DNA of 24,413 bases from NCBI GenBank assembly GCA_902826945.1, contig CADEGS010000045.1:1-24413 (forward strand), in the 5' to 3' direction. The DNA is from an uncultured bacterium (GTDB lineage Bacteria; Planctomycetota; UBA1135; GCA-002686595). The first letter of the stretch is position 1, and the number at the start of each line of letters is the position of its first letter. This document shows positions 7,760 through 15,900 of the stretch, one piece after another. The notes below the pieces were generated by a model. The model was not told where the DNA came from and did no database searches. It saw only the letters and a list, made by a program, of their open reading frames with translations. The translations under genes were made by a program, and so were the position numbers.

Positions 7760-10605
7760 GCGGGGCGCGGCGCATGGACGCGGACGGACGGGAAGGGATC
7801 GCGCTGGCCGACGTGCGCGAGCTGGTCGGGCGCTCGAAGCTCGCGCTCGTGGCGGGCGGCGCGCTCGGCCTGGGGCTGGCGCTCGTGGCGCTCGCCCTGC
7901 GCGCGCCGAGCTACCGCGCCTCGGCCACGCTGCTGCTCGACCAGGAGCGCTCGAAGGGCATCCTGGGCGACCTGGTCGCGCTCAGCTCGGCGCCGGTCGC
8001 CGAGAGCGAGATGGCGATCCTGCGCTCGCGCACCGTGGCCGAGTCGGTCGTCGCCGCGCCCGACGCGCCGCTCGCCGAGCGCGTGCGCGCGCCGGATCCG
8101 CTGCACCTCGGCCTGGGCACGCTGGTCGACGACCAGGCGCTGCGGCCCTTCGAGCGCCTGCGGCGCGCGCTGTGGCCGGGGGCCGGCGCGCTCGAGCCGC
8201 GCGAGCCGCCGCGCCTCGTGGTCGAGGCCGACGCCGAGCGCTGGCTCGACCCGCCGGCGCTGCGCGTGTCCTTTCCCTCTCCCGGCCGCGTGCGCATCGC
8301 GCGCGAGGCCTGGCCCGCGCCGCGCGACGCCGAGGAGCTCGCCTACGCGCCGGGCGCGCCGGTCGCTTACGCCGGCCTGCAGCTGCGCCTGCTGGCCGAG
8401 GGCGAGCTCGGAGGGCGCTCCTTCCGCGTGCGCTGGATGCCCGCCGACGAGGCCGTCGAGCGCGTCCTCGCGCGCACGCGCGTCTCCGAGACGCGCCGCG
8501 GCTCGGGCGTGATCCAGCTCAGCTTCGACGACTCCGACCCCGCGCGCGCGGCGGCCGTCGCGAACGCGCTGTGCCAGAACTACCTCGAGCGCAACCACGC
8601 GCGCAGCGAGCGCCGCGCCTCGCAGACCGTGGACTTCATCCAGAAGCAGCTCGCCGAGCAGCTCTCCTCGCTGGAGGAGGCCGAGGGCGAGGTCGCGCGC
8701 ATCAAGAGCGAGCGGCCGCGCTTCGTGGACGTGGGCGAGTCGGCGCGCGCCTCGATCCAGGCGCTGGCGGGCGTCGAGGTCGAGCGCATGCGCGCGCGCA
8801 TCCTGCGCGCCGGCCTGCGCGAGGCGCTCGAGCTGCTCGAGGCCGGCCGCTTCGACGCGCTGGCGCGCCTGGGCCCCGACCTGGCCGACCCGCTCACGCG
8901 CACCTACCTCGAGGGCATCGCGCGGCTGACCTCCGAGTCGGAGCTGGTGGAGCGCGGGGACGGCGGGCCCTACCGCTCGCTCCTGCAGGCGCGCGCCGCC
9001 GAGCTGCGCGCCGGGCTGCAGGCGGTCGAGCTCGAGGCGTCCGGCCTCGACGCGCTGGCGCGCGCGCTCGCGGCGGGCGACGCGAGCGCGCTGGGCGGCC
9101 TGGGCGGCGCGAGCGGCGCGGCGCAGGACCCGGTGCTCGGCACCTTCCTCGAGCAATGGTCGCGCCTCGACGCGCGCCTGGGCGAGCTGCGCGCCTCGTT
9201 CACGAGCGAGCTGCCCGAGATCGAGCGCCTGAGCGGCGAGCGCGAGGCGCTCGTCGGGCGCATCGGCGGCCTGCTCGCCGCGCGGCGCGCGGCGCTGGCG
9301 CGCGAGCAGGACGAGTACCGCCGCCTGGTGGCCGAGGAGGAGGCGCGGCTGGAGCTCTATCCCGGCGACGAGCGGCGCAGGATCGCGGCCGCGGTCGAGG
9401 GCCTGGTCGGGCGCACGCGCGCGCTGCTCGCGAGCCGCCTGGAGGGTCTGGACCGCGCGGAGGACACGCTGGGCGACGAGGGGCGCGCGATCGAGCGCGA
9501 CCTCGGCGCGCTGCCGGTCGAGGAGCGGCGCCTGGCCGAGCCGATGCGGCGCGTGGCGGCGCACGGCGAGGTCGTGCGGCTGCTGTTCGCGCGCCTGCAA
9601 GAGGCCGAGATCACGCGCGCGGCGACGATCCCGACGGCGGAGTTCGTGGACCGCGCCGTGCCGCCGCGGCGGCCGCGCGGGCCGTCCTTGCTCCTGCACC
9701 TGCTGCTCGGCCCGGCGCTCGGCCTGGCGGCGGGCCTGACGCTCGTCCTGGCGCGCGAGTCGGCCGACCGCACGATCTTCACCGCGGCCGAGCTCGAGGA
9801 GGCGACCGAGCTGCCGGTGGTCGGCACGATCCCCGACTACCGCCGCGGCCCCGGCCGGACGCGCGCGCGGCGCGACCAGGCCTTCCTCGCGCTGCGCGAC
9901 GACCCCGAGTGCCCGACGGCCGAGGCCTACCGCGCGCTGCGCTCGAACCTCGAGTTCTCCGTGCTCGACGGGGACAAGCGCACGCTGGCCGTGACCTCGA
10001 GCGGCCCCGGCGAGGGCAAGTCGGTCACGAACATCGACCTGGCGATGGCCTTCGCGCTGGCCGGGCGGCGCGTCCTCCTGGTGGACGCCGACATGCGCCG
10101 CTCGTCCGTCAGCCGCTACCTGGGCGTGCCCGGCGTGCCGGGCCTGGCCGAGGTGCTGCTCGAGCGCGCCGACTGGCGCGAGGCGGTGCAGCGCGGCGTG
10201 CACGAGAACCTCGACGTGCTGGCGGCCGGCGCGCGGCCGCGCTCGCCGGGCGACCTGCTCGCGAGCGAGCGCGGCGCGCGCCTGGTGGCCGAGGTGCGCG
10301 AGGCCTACGACCTCGTGGTGTTCGACGTGCCGCCGGCGCTCAGCGTGGCGGACGTGGAGTGCCTGGCGCGGCGCATCGACGCGGTGCTCGTCCTGTGCCG
10401 CAGCTCGAAGCCGACGCGCCAGGTGGTGTCCCGGACGGTGAGCAAGCTCCGCGGAGCCGGCGCGAACGTGATCGGCTCCATCCTGAACGCGGCAACGCCC
10501 CAATTCGGTGGCAGGAAGTACGGCTATGGCTACGGGTACGGCTATGGATACGGCGACGGCGACGGCGACCAGGAACGCTCCTCCCGCCGCCGAGGCGCAG
10601 CCTAG
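7756..10605 (+). CDS. wzc: Wzz/Wzc-type polysaccharide co-polymerase with bacterial tyrosine kinase domain
   Basis: A 949-residue inner-membrane protein controlling chain length and export. Numbering is from the TTG at 7756; the ATG at 7774 is an alternative that shortens it by 6 residues. A Wzz N-terminal region carries membrane helix 1 at about 29-48. A very long periplasmic part, rich in Arg/Glu/Ala helices likely to form coiled coils, runs to about 640. A Pro-rich PPRRPRGPS segment and membrane helix 2 (about 643-663) follow. The cytoplasmic BY-kinase domain has Walker A SSGPGEGKS (K755), Walker A' VLLVDADMRR (D777, D779) and Walker B LVVFDVPP (D857). The tail has six tyrosines alternating with glycine (Y922-Y932), the expected autophosphorylation cluster. 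At 949 residues it is far longer than E. coli Wzc (about 720), and the surplus lies in the periplasmic part. Confidence 0.94.
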   Translation: MSGARRMDADGREGIALADVRELVGRSKLALVAGGALGLGLALVALALRAPSYRASATLLLDQERSKGILGDLVALSSAPVAESEMAILRSRTVAESVVAAPDAPLAERVRAPDPLHLGLGTLVDDQALRPFERLRRALWPGAGALEPREPPRLVVEADAERWLDPPALRVSFPSPGRVRIAREAWPAPRDAEELAYAPGAPVAYAGLQLRLLAEGELGGRSFRVRWMPADEAVERVLARTRVSETRRGSGVIQLSFDDSDPARAAAVANALCQNYLERNHARSERRASQTVDFIQKQLAEQLSSLEEAEGEVARIKSERPRFVDVGESARASIQALAGVEVERMRARILRAGLREALELLEAGRFDALARLGPDLADPLTRTYLEGIARLTSESELVERGDGGPYRSLLQARAAELRAGLQAVELEASGLDALARALAAGDASALGGLGGASGAAQDPVLGTFLEQWSRLDARLGELRASFTSELPEIERLSGEREALVGRIGGLLAARRAALAREQDEYRRLVAEEEARLELYPGDERRRIAAAVEGLVGRTRALLASRLEGLDRAEDTLGDEGRAIERDLGALPVEERRLAEPMRRVAAHGEVVRLLFARLQEAEITRAATIPTAEFVDRAVPPRRPRGPSLLLHLLLGPALGLAAGLTLVLARESADRTIFTAAELEEATELPVVGTIPDYRRGPGRTRARRDQAFLALRDDPECPTAEAYRALRSNLEFSVLDGDKRTLAVTSSGPGEGKSVTNIDLAMAFALAGRRVLLVDADMRRSSVSRYLGVPGVPGLAEVLLERADWREAVQRGVHENLDVLAAGARPRSPGDLLASERGARLVAEVREAYDLVVFDVPPALSVADVECLARRIDAVLVLCRSSKPTRQVVSRTVSKLRGAGANVIGSILNAATPQFGGRKYGYGYGYGYGYGDGDGDQERSSRRRGAA
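10513..10518 (+). promoter_or_regulatory. Candidate ribosome binding site of the wecC-like gene inside the wzc tail
   Basis: AGGAAG lies 7 nt before the ATG at 10526 and inside the codons just before the Tyr-Gly repeat. It is the best Shine-Dalgarno among the upstream start candidates. A rival GGAG at 10651-10654 sits 9 nt before an in-frame GTG at 10664. Confidence 0.35.
10519..10569 (+). repeat. Short tandem repeat coding the Tyr-Gly/Asp-Gly tail of the tyrosine kinase
   Basis: Six TAY-GGN units (10519-10554) are followed by GAC GGC GAC GGC GAC (10555-10569), giving (YG)6 then DGDGD. Codons alternate irregularly between TAC/TAT and GGC/GGG/GGA, so the protein pattern appears to be kept by selection rather than being a fresh DNA slippage product. 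Frame-shifted readings contain the ATGs at 10526 and 10544 considered for the next gene. Confidence 0.85.
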
Positions 10606-11851
10606 GCGCGCGGCGACCGGCGCCGGCGCCGGGCGCACGGACTTCCCGGCGGAGACGACGCAGGTGTGCGTCGTCGGGCTGGGCTACATCGGCCTGCCGA
10701 CGGCGTCCTTGCTCGCCAGCCGCGGCTACACGGTGCACGGCGTCGAGATCGCCGCCGACATCGTGAGCACGATCAACCTGGGGGCCGCGCACTTCGCCGA
10801 GCCCGACCTCGACGCCCTGGTGCGCGGGGCGGTGCAGAGCGGGCGCCTGCGCGCGGCGCTCGAGGCGCGCCAGGCGGACGTCTACATCCTGGCCGTGCCG
10901 ACCAACGCGCGCGCCGACGGGACGCCGGAGCTCTCCGCCGTCGGGGCCGCCGCGCGCGCGATCGCTCCGCACGTGCGGCGCGGCGCGCTGGTGATCCTCG
11001 AGTCCACGGTGCCGGTCGGGACGACCGAGGGCCTGGTCGGCGGGGCGCTGGAGGCGGTCGGGCTGCGCGTCGGGGAGGACGTCCTCCTCGCGCACTGTCC
11101 CGAGCGCGTCCTGCCCGGGCGCATCCTGACCGAGATCGTCGAGAACGACCGCGTCGTGGGCGGCGTGAACCAGGCCTCGACCGAGGCCGCGGTGCGCTTC
11201 TACGAGGGCTTCGTCAAGGGCGAGGTGATCGGCACCGACGCGCGCACGGCCGAGATGGTCAAGCTGGCGGAGAACTCCTTCCGCGACGTGAACATCGCCT
11301 TCGCGAACGAGCTCTCGATGATCGCGGGGCGCCACGGCATCAGCGTGTGGAACCTGATCCGGCTGGCGAACCGCCACCCGCGCGTGAGCATCCTGCAGCC
11401 CGGCCCGGGCGTGGGCGGGCACTGCATCGCGGTCGACCCGTGGTTCCTGCACGCGGGCGCGCCCGAGCTGGCGCGGCTGGTGCGCACCGCGCGCGAGGTC
11501 AACGACTCGAAGCCCGAGTGGGTGCTGCGGCGCGTGCAGGCCTGCCTGCAGCGCGTGCGCGAGCCGGTGATCGCCTGCCTGGGCCTGGCCTTCAAGGCCG
11601 ACGTGGACGACCTGCGCGAGTCGCCCGCGGTCGAGATCGTGCGGCGCCTGCGCGCCGAGGCGGAGGCCGAGATCCTGGTCGTCGAGCCGAACCTCCAGAG
11701 CCACCCCGAGTTCGACCTGGTGGACGTGACGACGGCGCTCGAGCGCGCCAACGTCGTCCTGGTCCTGACCGATCACCGCCAGTTCCGGCGCATCGACCGC
11801 GAGCTGCTCCAGGAGCGCATCCTGATCGACACGCGCGGCATGTTCCTGTGA
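10526..11851 (+). CDS. wecC: UDP-N-acetyl-D-mannosamine dehydrogenase (WecC-like nucleotide-sugar dehydrogenase)
   Basis: This cytosolic enzyme oxidises UDP-ManNAc to UDP-ManNAcA with two NAD+. The UDP-sugar dehydrogenase motifs appear in order: Rossmann VCVVGLGYIGLPTA, AVPTNARADGTPE, ESTVPVGTTEG, HCPERVLPGR, KLAENSFRDVNIAFANEL, the catalytic cysteine in GVGGHCIAVDPWF (codon 11423-11425), and LAFKADVDDLRESPA in the C-terminal domain. The adjoining WecB-type epimerase favours UDP-ManNAc over UDP-Glc as substrate. The start is uncertain. The ATG at 10526 (AGGAAG upstream, 441 residues) or at 10544 overlaps the kinase tail and adds 40-odd low-complexity residues. The GTG at 10664 (GGAG 9 nt upstream) would start directly at the Rossmann strand with no overlap and is a serious alternative. 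The stop overlaps the wecB GTG start (GTGA). Confidence 0.92.
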   Translation: MATGTAMDTATATATRNAPPAAEAQPRRAATGAGAGRTDFPAETTQVCVVGLGYIGLPTASLLASRGYTVHGVEIAADIVSTINLGAAHFAEPDLDALVRGAVQSGRLRAALEARQADVYILAVPTNARADGTPELSAVGAAARAIAPHVRRGALVILESTVPVGTTEGLVGGALEAVGLRVGEDVLLAHCPERVLPGRILTEIVENDRVVGGVNQASTEAAVRFYEGFVKGEVIGTDARTAEMVKLAENSFRDVNIAFANELSMIAGRHGISVWNLIRLANRHPRVSILQPGPGVGGHCIAVDPWFLHAGAPELARLVRTAREVNDSKPEWVLRRVQACLQRVREPVIACLGLAFKADVDDLRESPAVEIVRRLRAEAEAEILVVEPNLQSHPEFDLVDVTTALERANVVLVLTDHRQFRRIDRELLQERILIDTRGMFL

Positions 11852-13014
11852 GCCTGCGGGTCCTGAGCGTCTTCGGCACGCGGCCGGAGGCCATCAAGAT
11901 GGCGCCGCTCGTGCGCCGCCTGGAGGCGGACGCGCGCTTCGCGGCGCGCACCTGCGTCAGCGCGCAGCACCGCGAGATGCTCGACGCGGTGCTCGCCACC
12001 TTCGGGCTGGTCGCCCACCACGACCTGGCGGTGATGGAGCCGGGCCAGGACCTGTTCGACGTGACCGCGCGCGTGCTGGCCGCCATGCGCCCCGTGCTGC
12101 GCGCGGAGCGTCCCGAGCTCGTGCTCGTGCACGGCGACACGACGACCTGCTTCGCCGCCGCGCTGGCGGCGTTCTACGAGCGCGTCCCGGTCGCGCACGT
12201 CGAGGCCGGCCTGCGCACGGGCGACCTGGCGGCGCCCTTCCCCGAGGAGGCGAACCGCGTGCTCGTCGGGCGCCTGGCGCGCCTGCACTTCGCGCCGACC
12301 GAGCGCGCGCGCGCGAACCTCCTGGCCGAGGGCGTCGCGCCCGACGCGATCCACGTCACCGGCAACACCGTGATCGACGCGCTGCTCGCCGTGCAGGCCG
12401 AGGTCGGCACGCTCGCGCCGCACGCCTTCGCCGACGCGCTGGGCGAGCCGCTGTGCGACCGCCTGGCGCAGGGCGGCCCGCTGGTGCTCGTCACCGGCCA
12501 TCGGCGCGAGAGCTTCGGCCGCGGCTTCGAGGACCTGTGCGAGGGCCTGCGCCGCGCGGCGCGCGCGCACCCCGACTGGACGGTCGTGTACCCCGTGCAC
12601 CCCAACCCGCGCGTGCGGCGCACGGTCGAGCGTGGCCTCGCCGGCCTGGCCAACGTGCACCTGATCGCGCCGCTCGACTACCGGCCGTTCGTGTGGCTGC
12701 TCGCGCGCGCCGGCGCGGCGCTGACCGACTCGGGCGGCGTGCAGGAGGAGGCGCCCTCGCTCGGGACGCCGGTGCTCGTCGCGCGCGACACGACGGAGCG
12801 CCCCGAGGCGCTCGAGGCCGGCACGGCGCGCCTGGTCGGCACCGACCCCGCGCGCATCGTGAGCGGGCTCGAGGAGGTGCTGCTCGGCGACGGCCCGACC
12901 GGCGCGGCGCTCGCCGCGCGCAACCCCTACGGGGACGGGCGCGCCTCGGAGCGCATCGTCGAGGTGCTCGCGCGCCTGGCGCACGGGGCGAGCGCGCTCG
13001 AGCACGCCGCCTGA
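11848..13014 (+). CDS. wecB: UDP-N-acetylglucosamine 2-epimerase, non-hydrolysing (WecB)
   Basis: A 388-residue cytosolic enzyme interconverting UDP-GlcNAc and UDP-ManNAc. The start is the GTG at 11848, overlapping the wecC stop by 4 bp, and it gives the expected N-terminus (SLRVLSVFGTRPEAIKMAPL). Residues matching the E. coli catalytic set are present: D97 in VHGDTTT, E119 in HVEAGLRTG, E133 in FPEEANR and H218 in VTGHRRES. The UDP-binding segment DSGGVQEEAPSLGTPVLV and RDTTERPEA follow. Length is normal for the family. With the preceding dehydrogenase it supplies UDP-ManNAcA, a uronic acid donor. It is the last gene of the plus-strand operon; the 21 bp to the convergent operon end hold no hairpin terminator. 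Confidence 0.95.
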   Translation: MSLRVLSVFGTRPEAIKMAPLVRRLEADARFAARTCVSAQHREMLDAVLATFGLVAHHDLAVMEPGQDLFDVTARVLAAMRPVLRAERPELVLVHGDTTTCFAAALAAFYERVPVAHVEAGLRTGDLAAPFPEEANRVLVGRLARLHFAPTERARANLLAEGVAPDAIHVTGNTVIDALLAVQAEVGTLAPHAFADALGEPLCDRLAQGGPLVLVTGHRRESFGRGFEDLCEGLRRAARAHPDWTVVYPVHPNPRVRRTVERGLAGLANVHLIAPLDYRPFVWLLARAGAALTDSGGVQEEAPSLGTPVLVARDTTERPEALEAGTARLVGTDPARIVSGLEEVLLGDGPTGAALAARNPYGDGRASERIVEVLARLAHGASALEHAA

Positions 13015-13035
13015 GGGCGGCAGGAGCGAGGACGC

Positions 13036-14277
13036 TCAGGCTGCGCGGGCGGCGTCGTCCCGCTCGGCACCGCCCCCGCGGCCCGTGCAGCGCTCCAGCA
13101 CCGCCAGCATGCGCGCCGCCAGCGCGTCCCGGTCGTAGGCGCGCGCCGCGCGCGCGCCGGCCGCGCCCAGCGCGCGCGCGCGCTCGGGGTCGTCCGCCAG
13201 CGCGGCCAGCGCGTCCGCCAGCGCGCGCGGGTCCTCGGGCGGCACGACCACGCCGCAGCCGTGCGCGCGCACGATGCGCGAGGCCTCGCCCTCGGGGCCG
13301 GCGAAGACGATCGGCAGGCCCATGCCCATCGCCTCGAAGAGCTTCGAGGGGATCACGGTCGCGAACAGCGGCGCGTCCTTCAGGTGCACGAGCGCCGCGT
13401 CGCAGGCGGCCCAGGCGTCGGGCATGGCCTCCTTCGGCACCCCCGGCAGGAAGCGCACGTTGGGGAGCGCCCGGCGGCGCGCCTCCTCGACGAGCGCGGG
13501 CTTGGCCGCGCCCTCGCCGACGAAGCGCAGCGCGACGTCGGAGCGCTCGCGCAGGAGCTCGGCGGCGGCCAGCGCGCTCTCCAGCGCGTGCGCCATGCCG
13601 TGCGTGCCGAGGTAGCCGACGGTGAACGGCCCCGAGCGCTCGCCGCGCGGGCGCGGGGCGTAGGCGGAGAGGTCCACGCCGTTCGTGACGACGTGCACCT
13701 TGGCCGGGTCGATGCCGCGCCGCGCGAGGTCGTCGGCGAAGGCCTCGGTGACCGCCACCACGGCGGCGGCGCGGCGGTAGAGGAAGAGCTCCAGGCGCTC
13801 GCACAGGCGCAGGAGCCGCCCCTCGCGCATCGCGCCCACGGCGCTGATCGAGGCCGGCCACAGGTCGCGCAGCTCGAACACGAACGGGCGGCGGCGCAGC
13901 GCGGCCAGGGCCCAGCCGCCGAGCGCGGCGAAGAACTGCGGCGAGGTGGCCACCACGACGTCGGGAGCGGGACCCGTGAGCCCGCCGAGCAGCCCCGACA
14001 GCCCGAACGAGAGGTGGTCGAGCGTGCGCCGGAAGAAGCCGCGGTTGGCGGCGATGTAGGTCTTGACGCGCAGGACCTCGATGCCGTCGCAGAGCTCGCG
14101 CTGGCGCCAGCGGTTCTCGTAGCCCTCGAGCAGGACGCCGTGGGGGAAGTTCGGCGCGCAGGTCACGACGCGCACGCGGTGCCCGGCCGCGACCCAGCGG
14201 CGCGCGTGCTCCTGGAGCCGCGTGGCCGGCGCGTTCGTCTCGGGCGGGAAGTTGTCGGAGAGGAAGAGGATGTCCAC
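13036..14277 (-). CDS. Glycosyltransferase family 4, WbuB/WcaI-like
   Basis: A 413-residue GT-B glycosyltransferase. The N-terminus MDILFLSDNFPPETNAPATR and the segments VVTCAPNFPHG and YIAANRGFFRRT are typical of the WbuB-like GT4 group found in O-antigen and colanic-acid loci. The nucleotide-sugar-binding half shows FTVGYLGTHG, FVGEGAAKPAL, and near residues 308-325 PSKLFEAMGMGLPIVFAG, followed by VPPEDP. The start is a GTG at 14277 with GGAG at 14287-14290, 9 nt upstream, inside the end of the lyase gene; 3 bp separate the two genes. It is the last gene of the minus-strand operon. WbuB-type enzymes often transfer N-acetylated amino sugars (for example L-FucNAc), but donor and acceptor cannot be read here. 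Confidence 0.92.
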   Translation of the reverse strand: MDILFLSDNFPPETNAPATRLQEHARRWVAAGHRVRVVTCAPNFPHGVLLEGYENRWRQRELCDGIEVLRVKTYIAANRGFFRRTLDHLSFGLSGLLGGLTGPAPDVVVATSPQFFAALGGWALAALRRRPFVFELRDLWPASISAVGAMREGRLLRLCERLELFLYRRAAAVVAVTEAFADDLARRGIDPAKVHVVTNGVDLSAYAPRPRGERSGPFTVGYLGTHGMAHALESALAAAELLRERSDVALRFVGEGAAKPALVEEARRRALPNVRFLPGVPKEAMPDAWAACDAALVHLKDAPLFATVIPSKLFEAMGMGLPIVFAGPEGEASRIVRAHGCGVVVPPEDPRALADALAALADDPERARALGAAGARAARAYDRDALAARMLAVLERCTGRGGGAERDDAARAA

Positions 14278-14280
14278 GGC

Positions 14281-15900
14281 TCACCACTCCAGGCGCACGC
14301 GCGCGCGCGGTCCGTCCAGGGCGAAGGCCAGGCAGGCGCTGGGCAGCGTCTCCCCGAAGCGCGGGTGCCAGGTCGCGTCCAAGACGGCGGCGCGACAGCC
14401 CGCGCTCGCCACGCGCACCTCCGTCGCGCCGTGGGCGAGCCGCGCGCCGCGCGCGAGCACGCGCACGGCGGGGTGCAGGTGCAGGCGCGCGACGGCGCTC
14501 GTCCAGCTCCCCTCGAGGGCGTCCTCGAGCTCCAGCGCGTCCGGCGCGAGGCGCAGCGCGCGGCGGTGCAGCACGCGCCCCGGCAGGCGCCGGTAGCCGT
14601 CGTGGGCCGCGCGCACGACCCACGCCTGGCCCTCCTGCGCCACGGACACCTCGCGCGGCCGCGCGCGGCGCGCGACGCGGAAGGCGCCCCAGACCTCGGA
14701 GGAGTCCTGGCCGTCCACCTCGACGGTGTTGTGCGCGGCGGTCGAGCGCTGGCGCCGGCGCTCCGTCCCGGGCTCGTACGTGGACGTGCCGCTGTCCACC
14801 ACGAGCCGCCGCCCGCCGAGCGAGAGCTCGAAGGACAGCGTGTCCGCGTGCGCGTGCCCGGGCAGGTAGCGCGGCCCGATCTCCCCGACGTCCACCAGCG
14901 CGACGGTCGCGCCGTGCTGGAGCCGCACGTAGCCGGTGGCGGCGAGCGCGTGCGCGCCGTCGTCCGGCTGCTCGAGCGGCGGCAGGCCGAGGCGCGCCGC
15001 GTACGCCTCGAGCGCGGCCGGCGCGGCCGCGGCGTCGAGCGCCGCGTCGTTGAAGAGCGCGATCTCGCCGTCGGGGTGCGTCATCGCGGCCAGCCAGCGC
15101 CGCATCGCCTGCGCGCGCGCGCGCCACGCGCCTCGCTCGCGCGGCGCGAGGTCGGCCGCCTCCAGCGCCGCCAGCACGTCGAGCAGGTCCTCGAGCACGC
15201 GCGCGTGGTAGAGCGGGCTGCGCTCGAAGTGCCCGCCGTCCTCGAGCACCTGCTCGTCGAGCTCGCGGCGCAGGAGCGCCAGCCCCTTCGCCAGCCAGGC
15301 GTCGCCCTCGGCGCCGCCGAAGCGCACGCCGGCGAGCGCGAGCGCGCGCGCGTTCGCCAGCAGGTGGTTCCCGAGCAGGTGGTGCTCGAGGCTGCCGCGC
15401 AGCCAGCGCGCCTGCACCGCCAGGGCGTGCAGCGCGTCGGGGCCGAGGTCGCGCCCGAGCAGGCTCGCGCGCGCGAGGTTCGCGACGCGCCGCGAGAGCG
15501 GGTAGGGCTCCCAGGCGGGCCGTCGCCCGGGCGGGTTGTCGCGCAGCCAGCGCGCCAGGAGGTCGCGCTGCCAGGCCTCGCGCCCGGCGGCGCCGCGCGC
15601 GTGCAGGTCGTCCAGGTAGTGCAGGTGGTAGCGCCACAGGCGCGGCCGGTCGGCCGGATCCCAGTCCGCGGGAGCCGCGACCTCGCGCTCGCTCCCGAGC
15701 AGGCGCACGCGCGTGGCCGAGAGCAGCACCGGCTCCTGCTCGACGCCGGCCACGAGCCTGCCGGCGCGGCGCAGCGGCGGCGCGGGCGAGAGGTCGGCGC
15801 GCGGCCGGTGCACCAGGCGCCAGGCGCGCGCGGCGACCTGCACCGGCCGCAGCGTGCGCAGCGTGCGCGCGTAGAGCAGCGCCGTGCGCGCGGCGCTCAC
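14281..15900 (-). CDS. Heparinase II/III family polysaccharide lyase-like protein
   Basis: A 539-residue protein. The N-terminal part (to about 330) is the Ala/Leu/Arg-rich helical toroid of heparinase II/III proteins, with EHHLLGNHLLANARAL (N178, H179) and GGHFERSPLYHARVLEDLL (Y231). The C-terminal beta-sandwich domain has YLPGHAHADTLSFELS (H349, H351), VVDSGTSTYEPGTERR and STAAHNTVEVDGQDSSEVWG (H390, N391). These match the Asn/Tyr/His catalytic layout of the family. No signal peptide is seen, so it seems cytoplasmic unless exported some other way; such genes are common inside exopolysaccharide loci. The start is the GTG at 15900, with GGAGG at 15908-15912 (7 nt away), overlapping the stop of the sulfotransferase gene (GTGA). 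It may act on a uronate-containing polymer, fitting the ManNAcA genes, but its substrate is unproven. Confidence 0.9.
   Translation of the reverse strand: MSAARTALLYARTLRTLRPVQVAARAWRLVHRPRADLSPAPPLRRAGRLVAGVEQEPVLLSATRVRLLGSEREVAAPADWDPADRPRLWRYHLHYLDDLHARGAAGREAWQRDLLARWLRDNPPGRRPAWEPYPLSRRVANLARASLLGRDLGPDALHALAVQARWLRGSLEHHLLGNHLLANARALALAGVRFGGAEGDAWLAKGLALLRRELDEQVLEDGGHFERSPLYHARVLEDLLDVLAALEAADLAPRERGAWRARAQAMRRWLAAMTHPDGEIALFNDAALDAAAAPAALEAYAARLGLPPLEQPDDGAHALAATGYVRLQHGATVALVDVGEIGPRYLPGHAHADTLSFELSLGGRRLVVDSGTSTYEPGTERRRQRSTAAHNTVEVDGQDSSEVWGAFRVARRARPREVSVAQEGQAWVVRAAHDGYRRLPGRVLHRRALRLAPDALELEDALEGSWTSAVARLHLHPAVRVLARGARLAHGATEVRVASAGCRAAVLDATWHPRFGETLPSACLAFALDGPRARVRLEW
14287..14290 (-). 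promoter_or_regulatory. Ribosome binding site of the WbuB-like gene
   Basis: GGAG on the minus strand, 9 nt before the GTG start at 14277. It supports that GTG as the real start. Confidence 0.5.

Noticed and set aside
7453..10638. A 1061-codon open frame antisense to the tyrosine kinase
   Set aside because: Low-complexity Arg/Ala/Gln product and no motifs; the sense strand carries the full Wzc architecture.
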